Shown here in pieces: positions 1 to 12,183 of a stretch of DNA of 64,000 bases. Position numbers and translations under genes: made by a program. The number at the start of each line of letters is the position of its first letter. The stretch's first letter is position 1. Origin of the DNA: Rutidosis leptorrhynchoides (Eukaryota; Streptophyta; Magnoliopsida; Asterales; Asteraceae); assembly GCF_046630445.1 (NCBI RefSeq), contig NC_092333.1, positions 717,146,001-717,210,000 on the forward strand, written 5' to 3'. Under the pieces are notes generated by a model. That model saw only the letters and a list, made by a program, of their open reading frames with translations. It did not search any database and was not told the DNA's origin.

Positions 1-3000
1 GTGAGTTATAGGTTTAACCTATATATATCAAATCGTAACAATAGACCACAAGATTTCATATTTCAATATACATCCCATACATAGAGATAAAAATCATTCA
101 TATGGTGAACACCTGGTAACCAACATTAACAAGATGCATATATAAGAATATCCCCATCATTCCGGGACACCCTTCGGATATGATATAAATTTCGAAGAAC
201 TAAAGCATCCGGTACTTTGGATGGGGTTTGTTAGGCCCAATAGATCTATCTTTTGGATTCGCGTCAATTAGGGTGTCTGTTCCCTAATTCTTAGATTACC
301 AGACTTAATAAAAAGGGGCATATTTGATTTCGATAATTCGACCATAGAATGTAGTTTCACGTACTTGTGTCTATTTTGTAAATCGTTTATAAAACCTGAA
401 TGTATTCTCATCCTAAAAATATTAGATTTGAAAAGTGGGACTATAACTCACTTTCACAGATTTTTACTTCGTCGGGAAGTAAGACTTGGCCACTGGTTGA
501 TTCACGAACCTATAACAAATATGTACATATATATATCAAAGTATGTTCAAAATATATTTACAACACTTTTAATACATTTTGATGTTTTAAGTTTATTAAG
601 TCAGATGTCCTCGTTAGTAACCTACAACTAGTTGTCCACAGTTAGATGTACAGAAATAAATCGATATATATTATCTTGAATCAATCCACGACCCAGTGTA
701 TACACGTCTCAGGCTAGATCACAACTCAAAGTATATATATTTTTGGAATCAACCTCAACCCTGTATAGCTAACTCCAACATTACTGCATATAGAGTGTCT
801 ATGGTTGTTCCAAATAATCTATATACATGGGTCGATATGATATGTCAAAACATTTGCATACGTGTCTATGGTATCCCAAGATTACATAATATATTAGAAT
901 ACATGTATAATACAATATAAGTTAGCTAGGATATGATTTGTATAGAATTGTTAATATTTCTCGTAGCTACAAAAATAAAAAAATATCCAATCTTGTTTTA
1001 CCCATAACTTCTTCATTTTAAATCCGTTTTGAGTGAATCAAATTGCTATGGTTTCATATTGAACTCTATTTTATGAATCTAAACAGAAAAAGTATAGGTT
1101 TATAGTCGGAAATATAAGTTACAAGTCGTTTTTGTAAGAGGTAGTCATTTCAGTCGAAAGAACGACGTCTTGATGACCATTTTGAAAAACATAATTCCAC
1201 TTTGAGTTTAACCATGATTTTTGGATATAGTTTCATGTTCATAAGAAAAATCATTTTTCCAGAAGAACAACTTTTAAATCAAAGTTTATCATAGTTTTTA
1301 ATTATCAAACCCAAAACAGCCCGCGGTGTTACTACGACGTCGTATGTCCAGTTTTACGGTGTTTTTCGTGTTTTCAGGTTTTAAATTATTAAGTTAGAAT
1401 ATCATATAGATATAGAACATGTGTTTAGTTGATTTTAAAAGTCAAGTTAGAAGGATTAACTTTTGTTTGTGAACAAGTTTAGAATTAACTAAACTATGTT
1501 CTAGTGATTTCAAGTTAAAACCTTCGAATAAGATAGCTTTATATGTATGAATCGAATGATTTTATGAACATCATTACTACCTCAAGTTTTGTGGATAAAC
1601 CTACTGGAAAAGTGACAAATGGATCTAGCTTCAAAGGATCTTGGATGGCTTGAAAGTTCTTGAAGTAGAATCATGACACGAAAACAAGTTCAAGTAAGAT
1701 TTCCACTCGAAATAAGATTGTTAGAAATTGAATCAAAGTTTGAATATGAGTATTACCTTATATTAGAAAGATATCTTACTGTAAATAAGAAAGATTTCTT
1801 GAGGTTGGATGATCACTCTACAACATTGGAAGTAAGCTAGCAAACTTGGAAGTATTCTTGATTTTATGAAACTAGAACTTGTAGAATTTATGAAGAACAC
1901 TTAGAACTTGAAGATAGAACTTGAGAGAGATCAATTAGATGAAGAAAATTGAAGAATGAAAGTGTTTGTAGGTATTTTTGGTCGTTGGTGTATGGATTAG
2001 ATATAAAGGATATGTAATTTTGTTTTCATGTAAATAAGTCATGAATGATTACTCATATTTTTGTAATTTTATGAGATATTTCATGCTAGTTGCCAAATGA
2101 TGGTTCCCACATGTGTTAGGTGACTCACATGGGCTGCTAAGAGCTGATAATTGGAGTGTATATACCAATAGTACATACATCTAAAAGCTGTGTATTGTAT
2201 GAGTACGAATACGGGTGCATACGAGTAGAATTGTTGATGAAACTGAACGATGATGTAATTGTAAGCATTTTTGTTAAGTAGAAGTACTTTGATATATGTC
2301 TTGAAGTCTTTCAAAAGTGTAAGAATACATATCAAAACACAACATGTATATACATTCTAATGAAGTCGTTAAGTCTTCGTTAGTCGTTACATGTAAGTGT
2401 TGGTTTGAAACCTTTAAGTTAACGATCTCAATTAATGTTGTTAACCCAATGTTTATTATATCAAATGAGATGTTAAATTATTATGTTTTCATGATATTAT
2501 GATGTATGAATATCTCTTAATATGATATATACATTAAAATATCGTTACAACGATAATCGTTACATATAAGTCTCGTTTCGTAATTCTTGAGTTAGTAGTC
2601 TTGTTTTTACATATGTAGTTCATTGTTAACACACTTAATGATATATTTAAATATCATTTTATCATGTTAAATATAGTGTATCAATATCTTAATATGATAC
2701 ATAAATATTTAGTAGACGTTATCATAACGATAATCGTTATATATATCATTTCGAGTTTCTTAACTTAGTAATCTCATTTCTTATGTATATCATACATTGT
2801 TAATATACTTAGTGAGATACTTACTCATCATAATCTCATGTCAACCATATATATATGTCTATATATATCACAACATGTAGTTTTTACAATTTTTTAACGT
2901 TCGTGAATCGCCGGTCAACTTGGGTGATCAATTGTCTATATGAAACTTATTTCATTTAATCAAGTCTTAACAAGTTTGATTGCTTAACACGTTGGAAACA

Positions 3001-3064
3001 TTTAGTCATGTAAATATCAATCTCAATTAATATATATAAACATAGAAAAGTTCGGGTCACTACA
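1..3064 (-). repeat. Tekay-type LTR copy 1, cut by the window edge
   Basis: This is the longest part of a ~3.4 kb Tekay LTR in minus orientation. The window opens at the position matching base 4441 of the copy at 4057-7494, so about 384 bases lie off the left edge. The right end reads GGGTCACTACA and is followed at 3065 by TTCTAAGGTC, where the integrase frame of Tekay A resumes. It therefore interrupts element A. It could be a solo LTR or the 5' LTR of an element extending left, because the left flank is not visible. Like copy 2, it carries a second tandem AACGATAATCGTT module (about 2540-2760) that the shorter LTR copies lack. Confidence 0.85.
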
Positions 3065-4056
3065 TTCTAAGGTCAAAGCTTAGCATCAGAAACCATCAGG
3101 TCTACTTCAACAACCCGAAATTCCGGAATGGAAATGGGAAAACATTACCATGGATTTCATCACAAAATTTCCAAGGACTGCAAGTGGTTTTGATACTATT
3201 TGGGTAATAGTTGATCGTCTCACTAAATCAGCACACTTCCTGCCAATAAGAGAAGATGACAAGATGGAGAAGTTAGCACGACTGTATTTGAAGGAAGTCG
3301 TCTCCAGACATGGAATACCAATCTCTATTATCTCTGATATGGCAGATTTATTTCAAGATTCTGGCAGACATTACAGCAAGCATTAGGAACTCGTCTAGAC
3401 ATGAGTACTGCCTATCATCCACAAACTGATGGGCAGAGCGAAAGGACGATACAAACGCTTGAAGATATGCTATGAGCATGTGTTATTGATTTCGGAAACA
3501 GTTGGGATTGACATCTACCGTTAGCAGAATTTTCCTACAACAACAGCTACCATTCAAGCATTGAGATGGCACCGTTTGAAGCACTTTATGGTAGAAAGTG
3601 CAGGTCTCCGATTTGTTGGATTGAAGTGGGGGATAGACAGATTACGGGTTCGGAGATAATACAAGAAACTACCGAGAAGATCATCCAAATTCAACAACGG
3701 TTGAAAACTGCCCAAAGTCGACAAAAGAGCTACGCGGACATTAAAAGAAAAGATATAGAATTTGAAATTAGAGAGATGATCATGCTTAAAGTTGCACCTT
3801 GGAAAGGCGTTGTTCGATTTGGTAAACGGGGGAAATTAAATCCAAGGTATATTGGACCATTCAAGATTATTAATCATGTCGGACCAGTTGCTTACCGACT
3901 TGAATTATCACAACAACTCGCGTGTGTACATAACACTTTCCACGTCTTAAATTTGAAGAAATGTTTTGCTAAAGAAGATCTCACTATTCTGTTAGACGAA
4001 ATTCAAATCAACGAAAAACTTCAATTCATCGAAGAAGCCGTCGAAATAATGGATCG
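3065..4056 (+). pseudogene. Tekay element A, decayed integrase region, first segment
   Basis: This is the 3' part of a gypsy pol on the plus strand. It matches the intact frame of Tekay B (15472-19773) closely, starting in the HHCC zinc finger and continuing through the integrase core (MDFITK, IISD). Reading is broken by a 5-base deletion near 3336 and by in-frame TGA codons at 3473-3475 and 3509-3511. Reading reopens at about 3566 ([11 protein letters not shown]) and runs into the LTR inserted at 4057. The last five bases, GATCG, are repeated after that LTR at 7495-7499. The 5' part of the element lies off the left edge. It cannot encode a working integrase. Confidence 0.88.
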
Positions 4057-7000
4057 TGAAATGTCCCGTTCTTATTGATTAAAAACGTTTCATATTAATT
4101 GATTTCGTTGCGAGGTTTTGACCTCTATATGAGACGTTTTTCAAAGACTGCATTCATTTTTAAAACAAACCATAACCTTTATTTCATAGATAAAGGTTTT
4201 AAAAAGCTTTACGTAGATTATCAAATAATGATAATCTAAAATATCCTGTTTACACACGACCATTACATAATGGTTTACAATACAAATATGTTACAACAAA
4301 ATAAGTTTCTTGAATGCAGTTTTTACACAATATCATACAAGCATGGACTCCAAATCTCGTCCTTATTTAAGTATGCGATAGCGGAAGCTCTTAATAATCA
4401 CCTGAGAATAAACATGCTTAAAACATCAACAAAAATGTTGGTGAGTTATAGGTTTAACCTATATATATCAAATCATAATAATAGACCACAAGATTTTATA
4501 TTTCAATACACATCCCATACATAGAGATAAAAATCATTCATATGGTGAACACCTGGTAACCGACATTAACAAGATGCATATGTAAGAATATCCCCATCAT
4601 TCCGGGACACCCTTCGGATATGATATAAATTTCGAAATACTAAAGCATCCGGTACTTTGGATGGGGTTTGTTAGGCCCAATAGATCTCTCTTTAGGATTC
4701 GCGTCAATTAGGGTGTCTGTTCCCTAATTCTTAGATTACCAGACTTAATAAAAAGGGGCATATTCGATTTCGATAATTCAACCATAGAATGTAGTTTCAC
4801 GTACTTGTGTCTATTTTGTAAATCATTTATAAAACCTGCATGTATTCTCATCCCAAAAATATTAGATTTTAAAAGTGGGACTATAACTCACTTTCACAGA
4901 TTTTTACTTCGTTGGGAAGTAAGACTTGGCCACTGGTTGATTCACGAACCTATAACAATATATACATATATATCAAAGTATGTTCAAAATATATTTACAA
5001 CACTTTTAATATATTTTGATGTTTTAAGTTTATTAAGTCAGCTATCCTCGTTAGTAACCTACAACTAGTTGTCCACAGTTAGATGTACAGAAATAAATCA
5101 ATAAATATTATCTTGAATCAATCCACGACCCAGTGTATACGTATCTCAGTATTGATCACAACTCAAACTATATATATTTTGGAATCAACCTCAACCCTGT
5201 ATAGCTAACTCCAACATTCACATATAGAGTGTCTATGATTGTTCCGAAATATATATAGATGTGTCGACATGATAGGTCGAAACATTGTATACGTGTCTAT
5301 GGTATCTCAAGATTACATAATATACAATACAAGTTGATTAAGTTATGGTTGGAATAGATTTGTTACCAATTTTCACGTAGCTAAAATGAGAAAAATTATC
5401 CAATCTTGTTTTACCCATAACTTCTTCATTTTAAATCCGTTTTGAGTGAATCAAATTGCTATGGTTTCATATTGAACTATATTTTATGAATCTAAACAGA
5501 AAAAGTATAGGTTTATAGTCAGAAAAATAAGTTATAAGTCATTTTTGTAAAGGTAGTCATTTCAGTCGAAAGAACGAAGTCTAGATGACCATTTTAGAAA
5601 ACATACTTCCACTTTGAGTTTAACCACAATTTTTGGATATAGTTTCATGTTCATAATAAAAATCATTTTCTCAGAATAACAACTTTTAAATCAAAGTTTA
5701 TCATAGTTTTTAATTAACTAACCCAAAACAGCCTGCGGTGTTACTACGACGGCGTAAATTCGGTTTTACGGTGTTTTTCGTGTTTCCAGGTTTTAAATCA
5801 TTAAGTTAGCATATCATATAGATATAGAACATGTGTTTAGTTGATTTTAAAAGTCAAGTTAGAAGGATTAACTTTTATTTGCGAACAAGTTTAGAATTAA
5901 CTAAACTATGTTCTAGTGATTACAAGTTTAAACCTTCGAATAAGATAGCTTTATATGTATGAATCGAATGATGTTATGAACATCATTACTACCTCAAGTT
6001 CCTTGGATAAACCTACTGGAAATGAAAAAAATAGATCTAGCTTCAAAGGATCCTTGGATGGCTTGAAAGTTCTTGAAGCAGAATCATGACACGAAAACAA
6101 TTTCAAGTAAGATTTCCACTCGAAATAAGATTGTTATAGTTATAGAAATTGAATTAAAGTTTGAATATGATTATTACCTTGTATTAGAAAGATAACCTAC
6201 TGTAAGTAACAAAGGTTTCTTAATCTTGGATGATTACTTGGAATGGATTTAGAAAACTTGGAAGTAAACTTGCAATCTTGGAAGTATTCTTGATTTTATG
6301 AAACTAGAACTTTTGGAATTTATGAAGAACACTTAAAACTTGAAGATAGAACTTGAGAGAGATCAATTAGATGAAGAAAATTGAAGAATGAAAGTGTTTG
6401 TAGGTGTTTTTGGTCGTTGGTGTATGGATTAGATATAAAGGATATGTAATTTTGTTTTCATGTAAATAAGTCATGAATGATTACTCATATTTTTGTAATT
6501 TTATGAGATATTTCATGCTAGTTGCCAAATGATGGTTCCCACATATGTTAGGTGACTCACATGGGCTGCTAAGAGCTGATCATTGGAGTGTATATATCAA
6601 TAGTACATACATCTAAAAGCTGTGTATTGTACGAGTACGAATACGGGTACATACGAGTAGAATTGTTGATGAAACTGAACGAGGATGTAATTGTAAGCAT
6701 TTTTGTTAAGTAGAAGTATTTTGATAAGTGTCTTCAAGACTTTCAAAAGTGTATGAATACATATTAAAACACTACATGTATATACATTTTAACTGAGTCG
6801 TTAAGTCATCGTTAGTCGTTACATGTAAATGTTGTTTTGAAACCTTTAGGTTAACGATCTTGTTGAATGTTGTTAACCCATTGTTTATTATAACAAATGA
6901 GATGTTAAATTTTTATATTATCATGATATTATGATATATAATATATCTTAGTATGATGTATATACAGTTAAATGTCGTTACAACGATAATCGTTACATAT

Positions 7001-7494
7001 ATGTCTCGTTTCGAAATCATTAAGTTAGTAGTCTTATTTTTACATATGTATTTCATTGTTAATACACTTAATAATATATTTACTTATCATTTAACATAAT
7101 TAACCAAGTGTATCAATATCTTAATATGATTCATATGTACCTAGTAAGACGTTGTTATAACGATAATCGTTATATATATCGTTTTCGAGTTTCTTAAATT
7201 AATAGTCTCATTTTTATGTATATAACTCATTATTAAAATACCTAATGAGATACATACTTATAATAAAATCATGTTAACTATATATATAACCATATATATG
7301 TCATCGTATAGTTTTTACAAGTTTTAACGTTCGTGAATCACCGGTCAACTTGGGTGGTCAATTGTCTATATGAAACATATTTCAATTAATCAAGTCTTAA
7401 CAAGTTTGATTGCTTAATATGTTGGAAACATTTAATCATGTAAATATCAATCTCAATTAATATATATAAACATGGAAAAGTTCGGGTCACTACA
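4057..7494 (-). repeat. Solo Tekay LTR copy 2 inserted in element A
   Basis: The copy runs from TGAAATGTCCCG to GGGTCACTACA, 3438 bases, with no internal region. It is flanked by the 5-bp target duplication GATCG (4052-4056 and 7495-7499). The integrase/chromodomain frame of element A resumes across it, so it is a clean insertion reduced to a solo LTR by LTR-LTR recombination (inference). It carries the extra ~185-base internal duplication shared with copy 1. Confidence 0.92.
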
Positions 7495-7656
7495 GATCGT
7501 GAGGTTAAAAGACTTAAGCAAAACAAGATACCAATTGTTAAAGTTTGATGAAATGCTAGTAGAGGACCTGAGTTCACCTAGGAACGAGAAGATCAGATGA
7601 AGAAGAAATACCCGCACTTATTTTCAGAAGATACGTCAACACCTCCAACTGCTTAA
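7495..7656 (+). pseudogene. Tekay element A, chromodomain tail of pol
   Basis: This continues the pol frame of element A after the solo LTR, ending in a YPHLF-type chromodomain tail and TAA at 7654-7656. In-frame stops at 7546-7548, 7549-7551 and 7579-7581 correspond to CGA or TGG codons in Tekay B, which fits C-to-T decay of methylated DNA. The 35 bases that follow to 7691 (ending ACGGGTAGGTAC) are the usual sequence just before the 3' LTR of this family and probably include the polypurine tract. Confidence 0.85.
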
Positions 7657-7691
7657 AATTTCGGGACGAAATTTATTTAACGGGTAGGTAC

Positions 7692-7894
7692 TGTAGTGAC
7701 CCGAACTTTTCCATGTTTATATATATTAAATGAATTTGATATTTATATGATTAAAAATTTCTAACATGTTAAGCAATCAAACTTGTTAAGACTTGATTAA
7801 TTGAAATAGGTTTTATGTAGACAATTGACCACCCAAGTTGACCGATGATTCACGAACGTTAAAACTTGTAAAAACTATATGATGTCATATATAT

Positions 7895-7929
<35 letters not shown>

Positions 7930-10900
7930 ACATGGTATTATGATAAGTAAACATATCATTAAGTATATTAACAATGAACTACATATGTAAAAACAAGACT
8001 ACTAACTTAATGATTTCGAAACGAGACATATATGTAACGATTATCGTTGTAACAACATTTAACTGTATATATATATCATACTAAGATATATTAATATATC
8101 ATAATATCATGATAATGTAATAATTTAACATCTCTTTAGATATAATAAACAATGGGTTAACAACATTTAACAAGATCGTTAACCTAAAGGTTTCAAAACA
8201 ACATTTACATCTAACGCCTAACGATGACTTAACGACTCAGTTAAAATGTATATACATGTAGTGTTTTAATATGTATTCATACACTTTTTAAAGACTTCAA
8301 GATACTTATCAAAATACTTCTACTTAACAAAAATGCTTATAATTACATCCTCGTTCAGTTTCATCAACAATTCTACTCGTATGCACCCGTATTCGTACTC
8401 GTACAATACACAGCTTTTAGATCTATGTACTATTGGTATATACACTCCAATAATCAGCTCTTAGTAGCCCATGTGAGTCACCTAACATATGTGGGAACCA
8501 TCATTTGGCAACTAACATGAAATATCTCATAAAATTACAAAAATATTAGTAATCATTCATGACTTATTTACATGTAAACAAAATTACACATCCTTTATAT
8601 CTAATCCATATACCAATGACCAAAAACACCTACAAAAACTTTCATTCTTCAATTTTCTTTATCTAATTGATCTCTCTCAATTTCTATCTTCAAGTTCTAA
8701 GTGTTCTTCATAAATTCTGTAAGTTCTAGTTTCATAAAATCAAGAATACTTCCAAGTTCGCTAGCTTACTTCCAATCTTGTAAAGTGATCATCCAACCTC
8801 AAAAAATATTTCTTATTTACAGTAAGATATCTTTCTAATACAAGGTAATACTCATATTCAAACTTTGATTCAATTTCTATAACTATAACAATCTTATTTC
8901 GAGTGGAAATCTTACTTGAACTTGTTTTCGTGTCATGATTCTGCTTCAATAACTTTCAAGCCATCCAAGGATCCTTTGAAGCTAGATCTATTTTTCTCAT
9001 TTCTAGTAGATTTATCCACAAAAACTAAGGTAGTAATGTTGTTCATAACATCATTCGATTCATATATATAAAACTACCTTATTCGAAGGTTTAAACTTGA
9101 AATCACTAGAACATAGTTTAGTTAATTCTAAACTTGTTCGCAAACAAAAGTTAATCCTTCTAACTTGACTTTTAAAATCAACTAAACACATGTTCTATAT
9201 CTATATGATATGCTAACTTAATGATTTAAAACCGGAAAACACGAAAAACACCGTAAAACCGGATATACGCCGTCGTAGTAACACCGCGGGCTGTTTTGGG
9301 TTAGTTAATTAAAAACTATGATAAAATTTGATTCAAAAGTTGTTCTTCTGGGAAAATTATTTTTATTATGAACATGAAACTATATCCAAAAATCATGGTT
9401 AAACTCAAAGTGAAAGTATGTTTTCCAAAATGGTCATCTAGACGTCGTTCTTTCGACTGAAATGACTACCTTTACAAAAACAACTTGTAACCTATATTTC
9501 CGACTATAAACTTATACTTTTTATGTTTAGATTCATAAACTTAAGTTCAATATGAAACCATAGCAACTTGAAACACTCAAAACGGATTTAAAACGAAGAA
9601 GTTATGGATAAAACAAGATTGGATATTTTTGCTTGTTGTAGCTACGTGAAAATTGGTAACAAATTTATATTAATCATATCCTAGCTAACTTATATTGTAT
9701 TATACATGTATTCTAATATATTATGTAATCTTGGGATACCATAGACACGTATGCAAATGTTTTGACATATCATATCGACCCATATATATATATTATTTGG
9801 AACAACCATAGACACTCTATATGCAGTAATGTTGGAGTTAGATATACAGGGTTGAGGTTGATTCTAAAAATATATATACTTTGAGTTGTGATCTAGCCTG
9901 AGACATGTATACACTGGGTCGTGGATTGATTCAAGATAATATATATCGATTTATTTCTGTACATCTAATTGTGGACAACTAGTTGTAGGTTACTAACGAG
10001 GACAGCTGACTTAATAAACTTAAAACATTAAAACGTATTAAAAATGGTGTAAATATATTTTGAACATACTTTGATATATATGTACATATTTGTTATAGGT
10101 TCGTGAATCGACCAGTGGCCAAGTCTTACTTCTCGACGAAGTAAAAATCTGTGAAAGTGAGTTATAATCTCAGTTTTAAAATCTAATATTTTGGGATGAG
10201 AATACATGCAGTTTTATAAATGTTTTACGAAATAGACACAAGTAAATGAAACTACATTATATGGGTGAATGATCGAAGCCGAATATGTCCATTTTGCTTG
10301 GTAACCTAAGAATTAGTAAACCGATCTACTAATTGACGCGAATCCTAAAGATAGATCTATTGGGCCTAACGAACCCCATCCAAAGTACCAGATGCTTTAG
10401 TGCTTCGAATTCGTTTTTATCATGTCCTAAGGATTTCCTGAAATGATAGGGGATATTCTTATATGCATCTTGTTAATGTCGGTTACCAGGTGTTCACTAT
10501 ATGAATGAATTTTTATCTCTATGTATGGGATGTATATTGAAATATGAAATCTTGTGGTCTATTGTTATGATTTGATAATATATAGTTTAAACCTATAACT
10601 CACCAACATTTTTGTTCACGTTTTAAGCATGTTTATTCTCAGGTGATTATTAAGAGTTTCCGCTGTTGCATACTAAAATAAGGACAAGATTTAGAGTCCA
10701 TGCTTGTATGATATTATGTAAAAACTACATTCAAGAAACTTATTTTTGATGTAATATATTCTTATTGTAAACCATTATGTAATGGTCGTGTGTAAACGGT
10801 ATATTTTAGATTATCATTATTTGATAATCTACGTAATGCTTTTTAAACCTTTAGCGATAAAATAAAGGTTATGGTTGTTTTAAAAATGAATGCAGTCTTT

Positions 10901-10986
10901 GAAAAATGTCTCATATAGAGGTCAAAACCTCGCTTCGAAATCAATTAATATGGAACGTTTATAATCAATATGAACGGGACATTTCA
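7692..10986 (+). repeat. 3' LTR of Tekay element A
   Basis: This is a plus-orientation LTR from TGTAGTGACCCG to GGGACATTTCA, 3295 bases. It directly follows the pol tail and polypurine region of element A. Its right edge cuts a copia reverse transcriptase frame at 10987, so element A inserted into that copia. The right-side target duplication should be CCTGC (10987-10991), and its partner is off the window. It has the short form of the LTR, with a single AACGATAATCGTT-type module. Confidence 0.9.
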
Positions 10987-12183
10987 CCTGCAACCAACAT
11001 GTCGTCTACATATAACAACAAAATGACAAAATCATTGTCTCCAAACCTCTTGAAATATGTACAAGGGTCTGCATAAAGTCTTTTATATTCAAGGCTCATT
11101 ATGAAAGAATCAAATCTCTTGTACCAGCATCTCAGCGCCTGTTTGAGACCATGCAGAGATTTCTTTAACCTGCAAACCAAGTTCTTTTTTCCTTGTAGTT
11201 CAAAACCTTCTGGTTGAAGCATATAAATTTCTTCTTCAAGATTTCCAAGAAGAAATGCAGTTTTCACATCTAGCTGCTCTAGATGCAAATCAAATGTAGC
11301 ACACATCGCTAGAACTACTCGAATTGTTGTAAGTCGAACCACAGGAGAAAATATTTCATTAAAGTCTGTACCTTCTTTCTGAGCATATCCTTTAACCACC
11401 AGTCTTGCACGATACCGCTCCACTTGATTATCGCCATTTCGCTTGATCTTATACACCCATTTATTTCCAATAGGTTTTCTACCTTTCGGCAATGGCACAA
11501 GTTCCCATATTTTATTTTTATGAAGAGCTTCAATTTCTTCCTGCATAGCCGTCTTCCACTGAGATGCATCTGAATGATTTAGTGCCTCACGAAGATTTGT
11601 TGGCTCTCCTTCCTCTGTTAGAAGACAATATGCAACATTGCTTTCCATAATATAATCCAAGTGCCACCCTGGACGTTTCCTTTCCCGATTAGAAATACGA
11701 GTCGATGGAGCTTCATCAACGACTACTTGATTTTCATCGTGCTCTGGTACTGCTTCAAAAGAGTCTTTATGAAATTCATTACCCACCTGTATCGGTATAG
11801 TTTCTTTTGAAGTGCTAACATCTTCAAGATCTTTGTCTTCTGTAAAGACAACATCTCTGCTGATGACTACTTTGTGGGCAGTAGGGTCCCACAAGCGATA
11901 CCCATTAACTCCATCAGCATACCCTAAGAACAAACACTTTCTGGACTTCGGATCCAACTTTGTCATTTCTTGAGAATTGTACATTGCGTACACAGGACTT
12001 CCAAATATATGAAGGTCTGAATAATCAACTGGTTTTCCAGTCTACATCTCCATTGGTGACTTCAACTCAATTGCAGTTGACGGTGACCGATTTATCACGT
12101 AATAGGCAGTACTTACTGCTTCTGCCCAGAATGATTTTCCCAAGCTTGCAGTTGCCAACATCGCCCTTGTTCTATCTAACAAG
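10987..12183 (-). pseudogene. Copia element fragment: end of integrase to reverse transcriptase
   Basis: The minus-strand frame covers the end of a Ty1/copia integrase, the linker, and the first part of the reverse transcriptase up to LLLYVDDMLVAG. Tekay A then cuts it at 10986. The upstream half of the same gene lies at 25289-27045, on the far side of Tekay B. The five bases ACAAG at 12179-12183 are the target duplication of Tekay B. Visible RT motifs include NKWVYKIKRNGD, ARLVVKGYAQKEG, LDVKTAFLLG and YVDDML. One in-frame TAG at 12042-12044 falls where relatives have tryptophan. The RNase H domain and 3' LTR would lie left of the window. Confidence 0.9.
12179..12183. other. Target-site duplication ACAAG (left) of Tekay B
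   Basis: ACAAG here matches ACAAG at 25289-25293 exactly. It is the copy of the copia target split by the insertion, and the copia integrase frame is continuous across the two flanks. Confidence 0.92.

Noticed and set aside
365-920. Short ORFs on the plus strand inside LTR copy 1, with relatives at 4805-5068, 50270-50494 and 62212-62481
   Set aside because: They recur only because the LTR recurs, lie antisense to the element's transcription, and show no protein family features.
7386-7577. ORF across the LTR/pol junction of Tekay A, and a similar one at 52413-52700
   Set aside because: They are chance frames crossing an insertion boundary.
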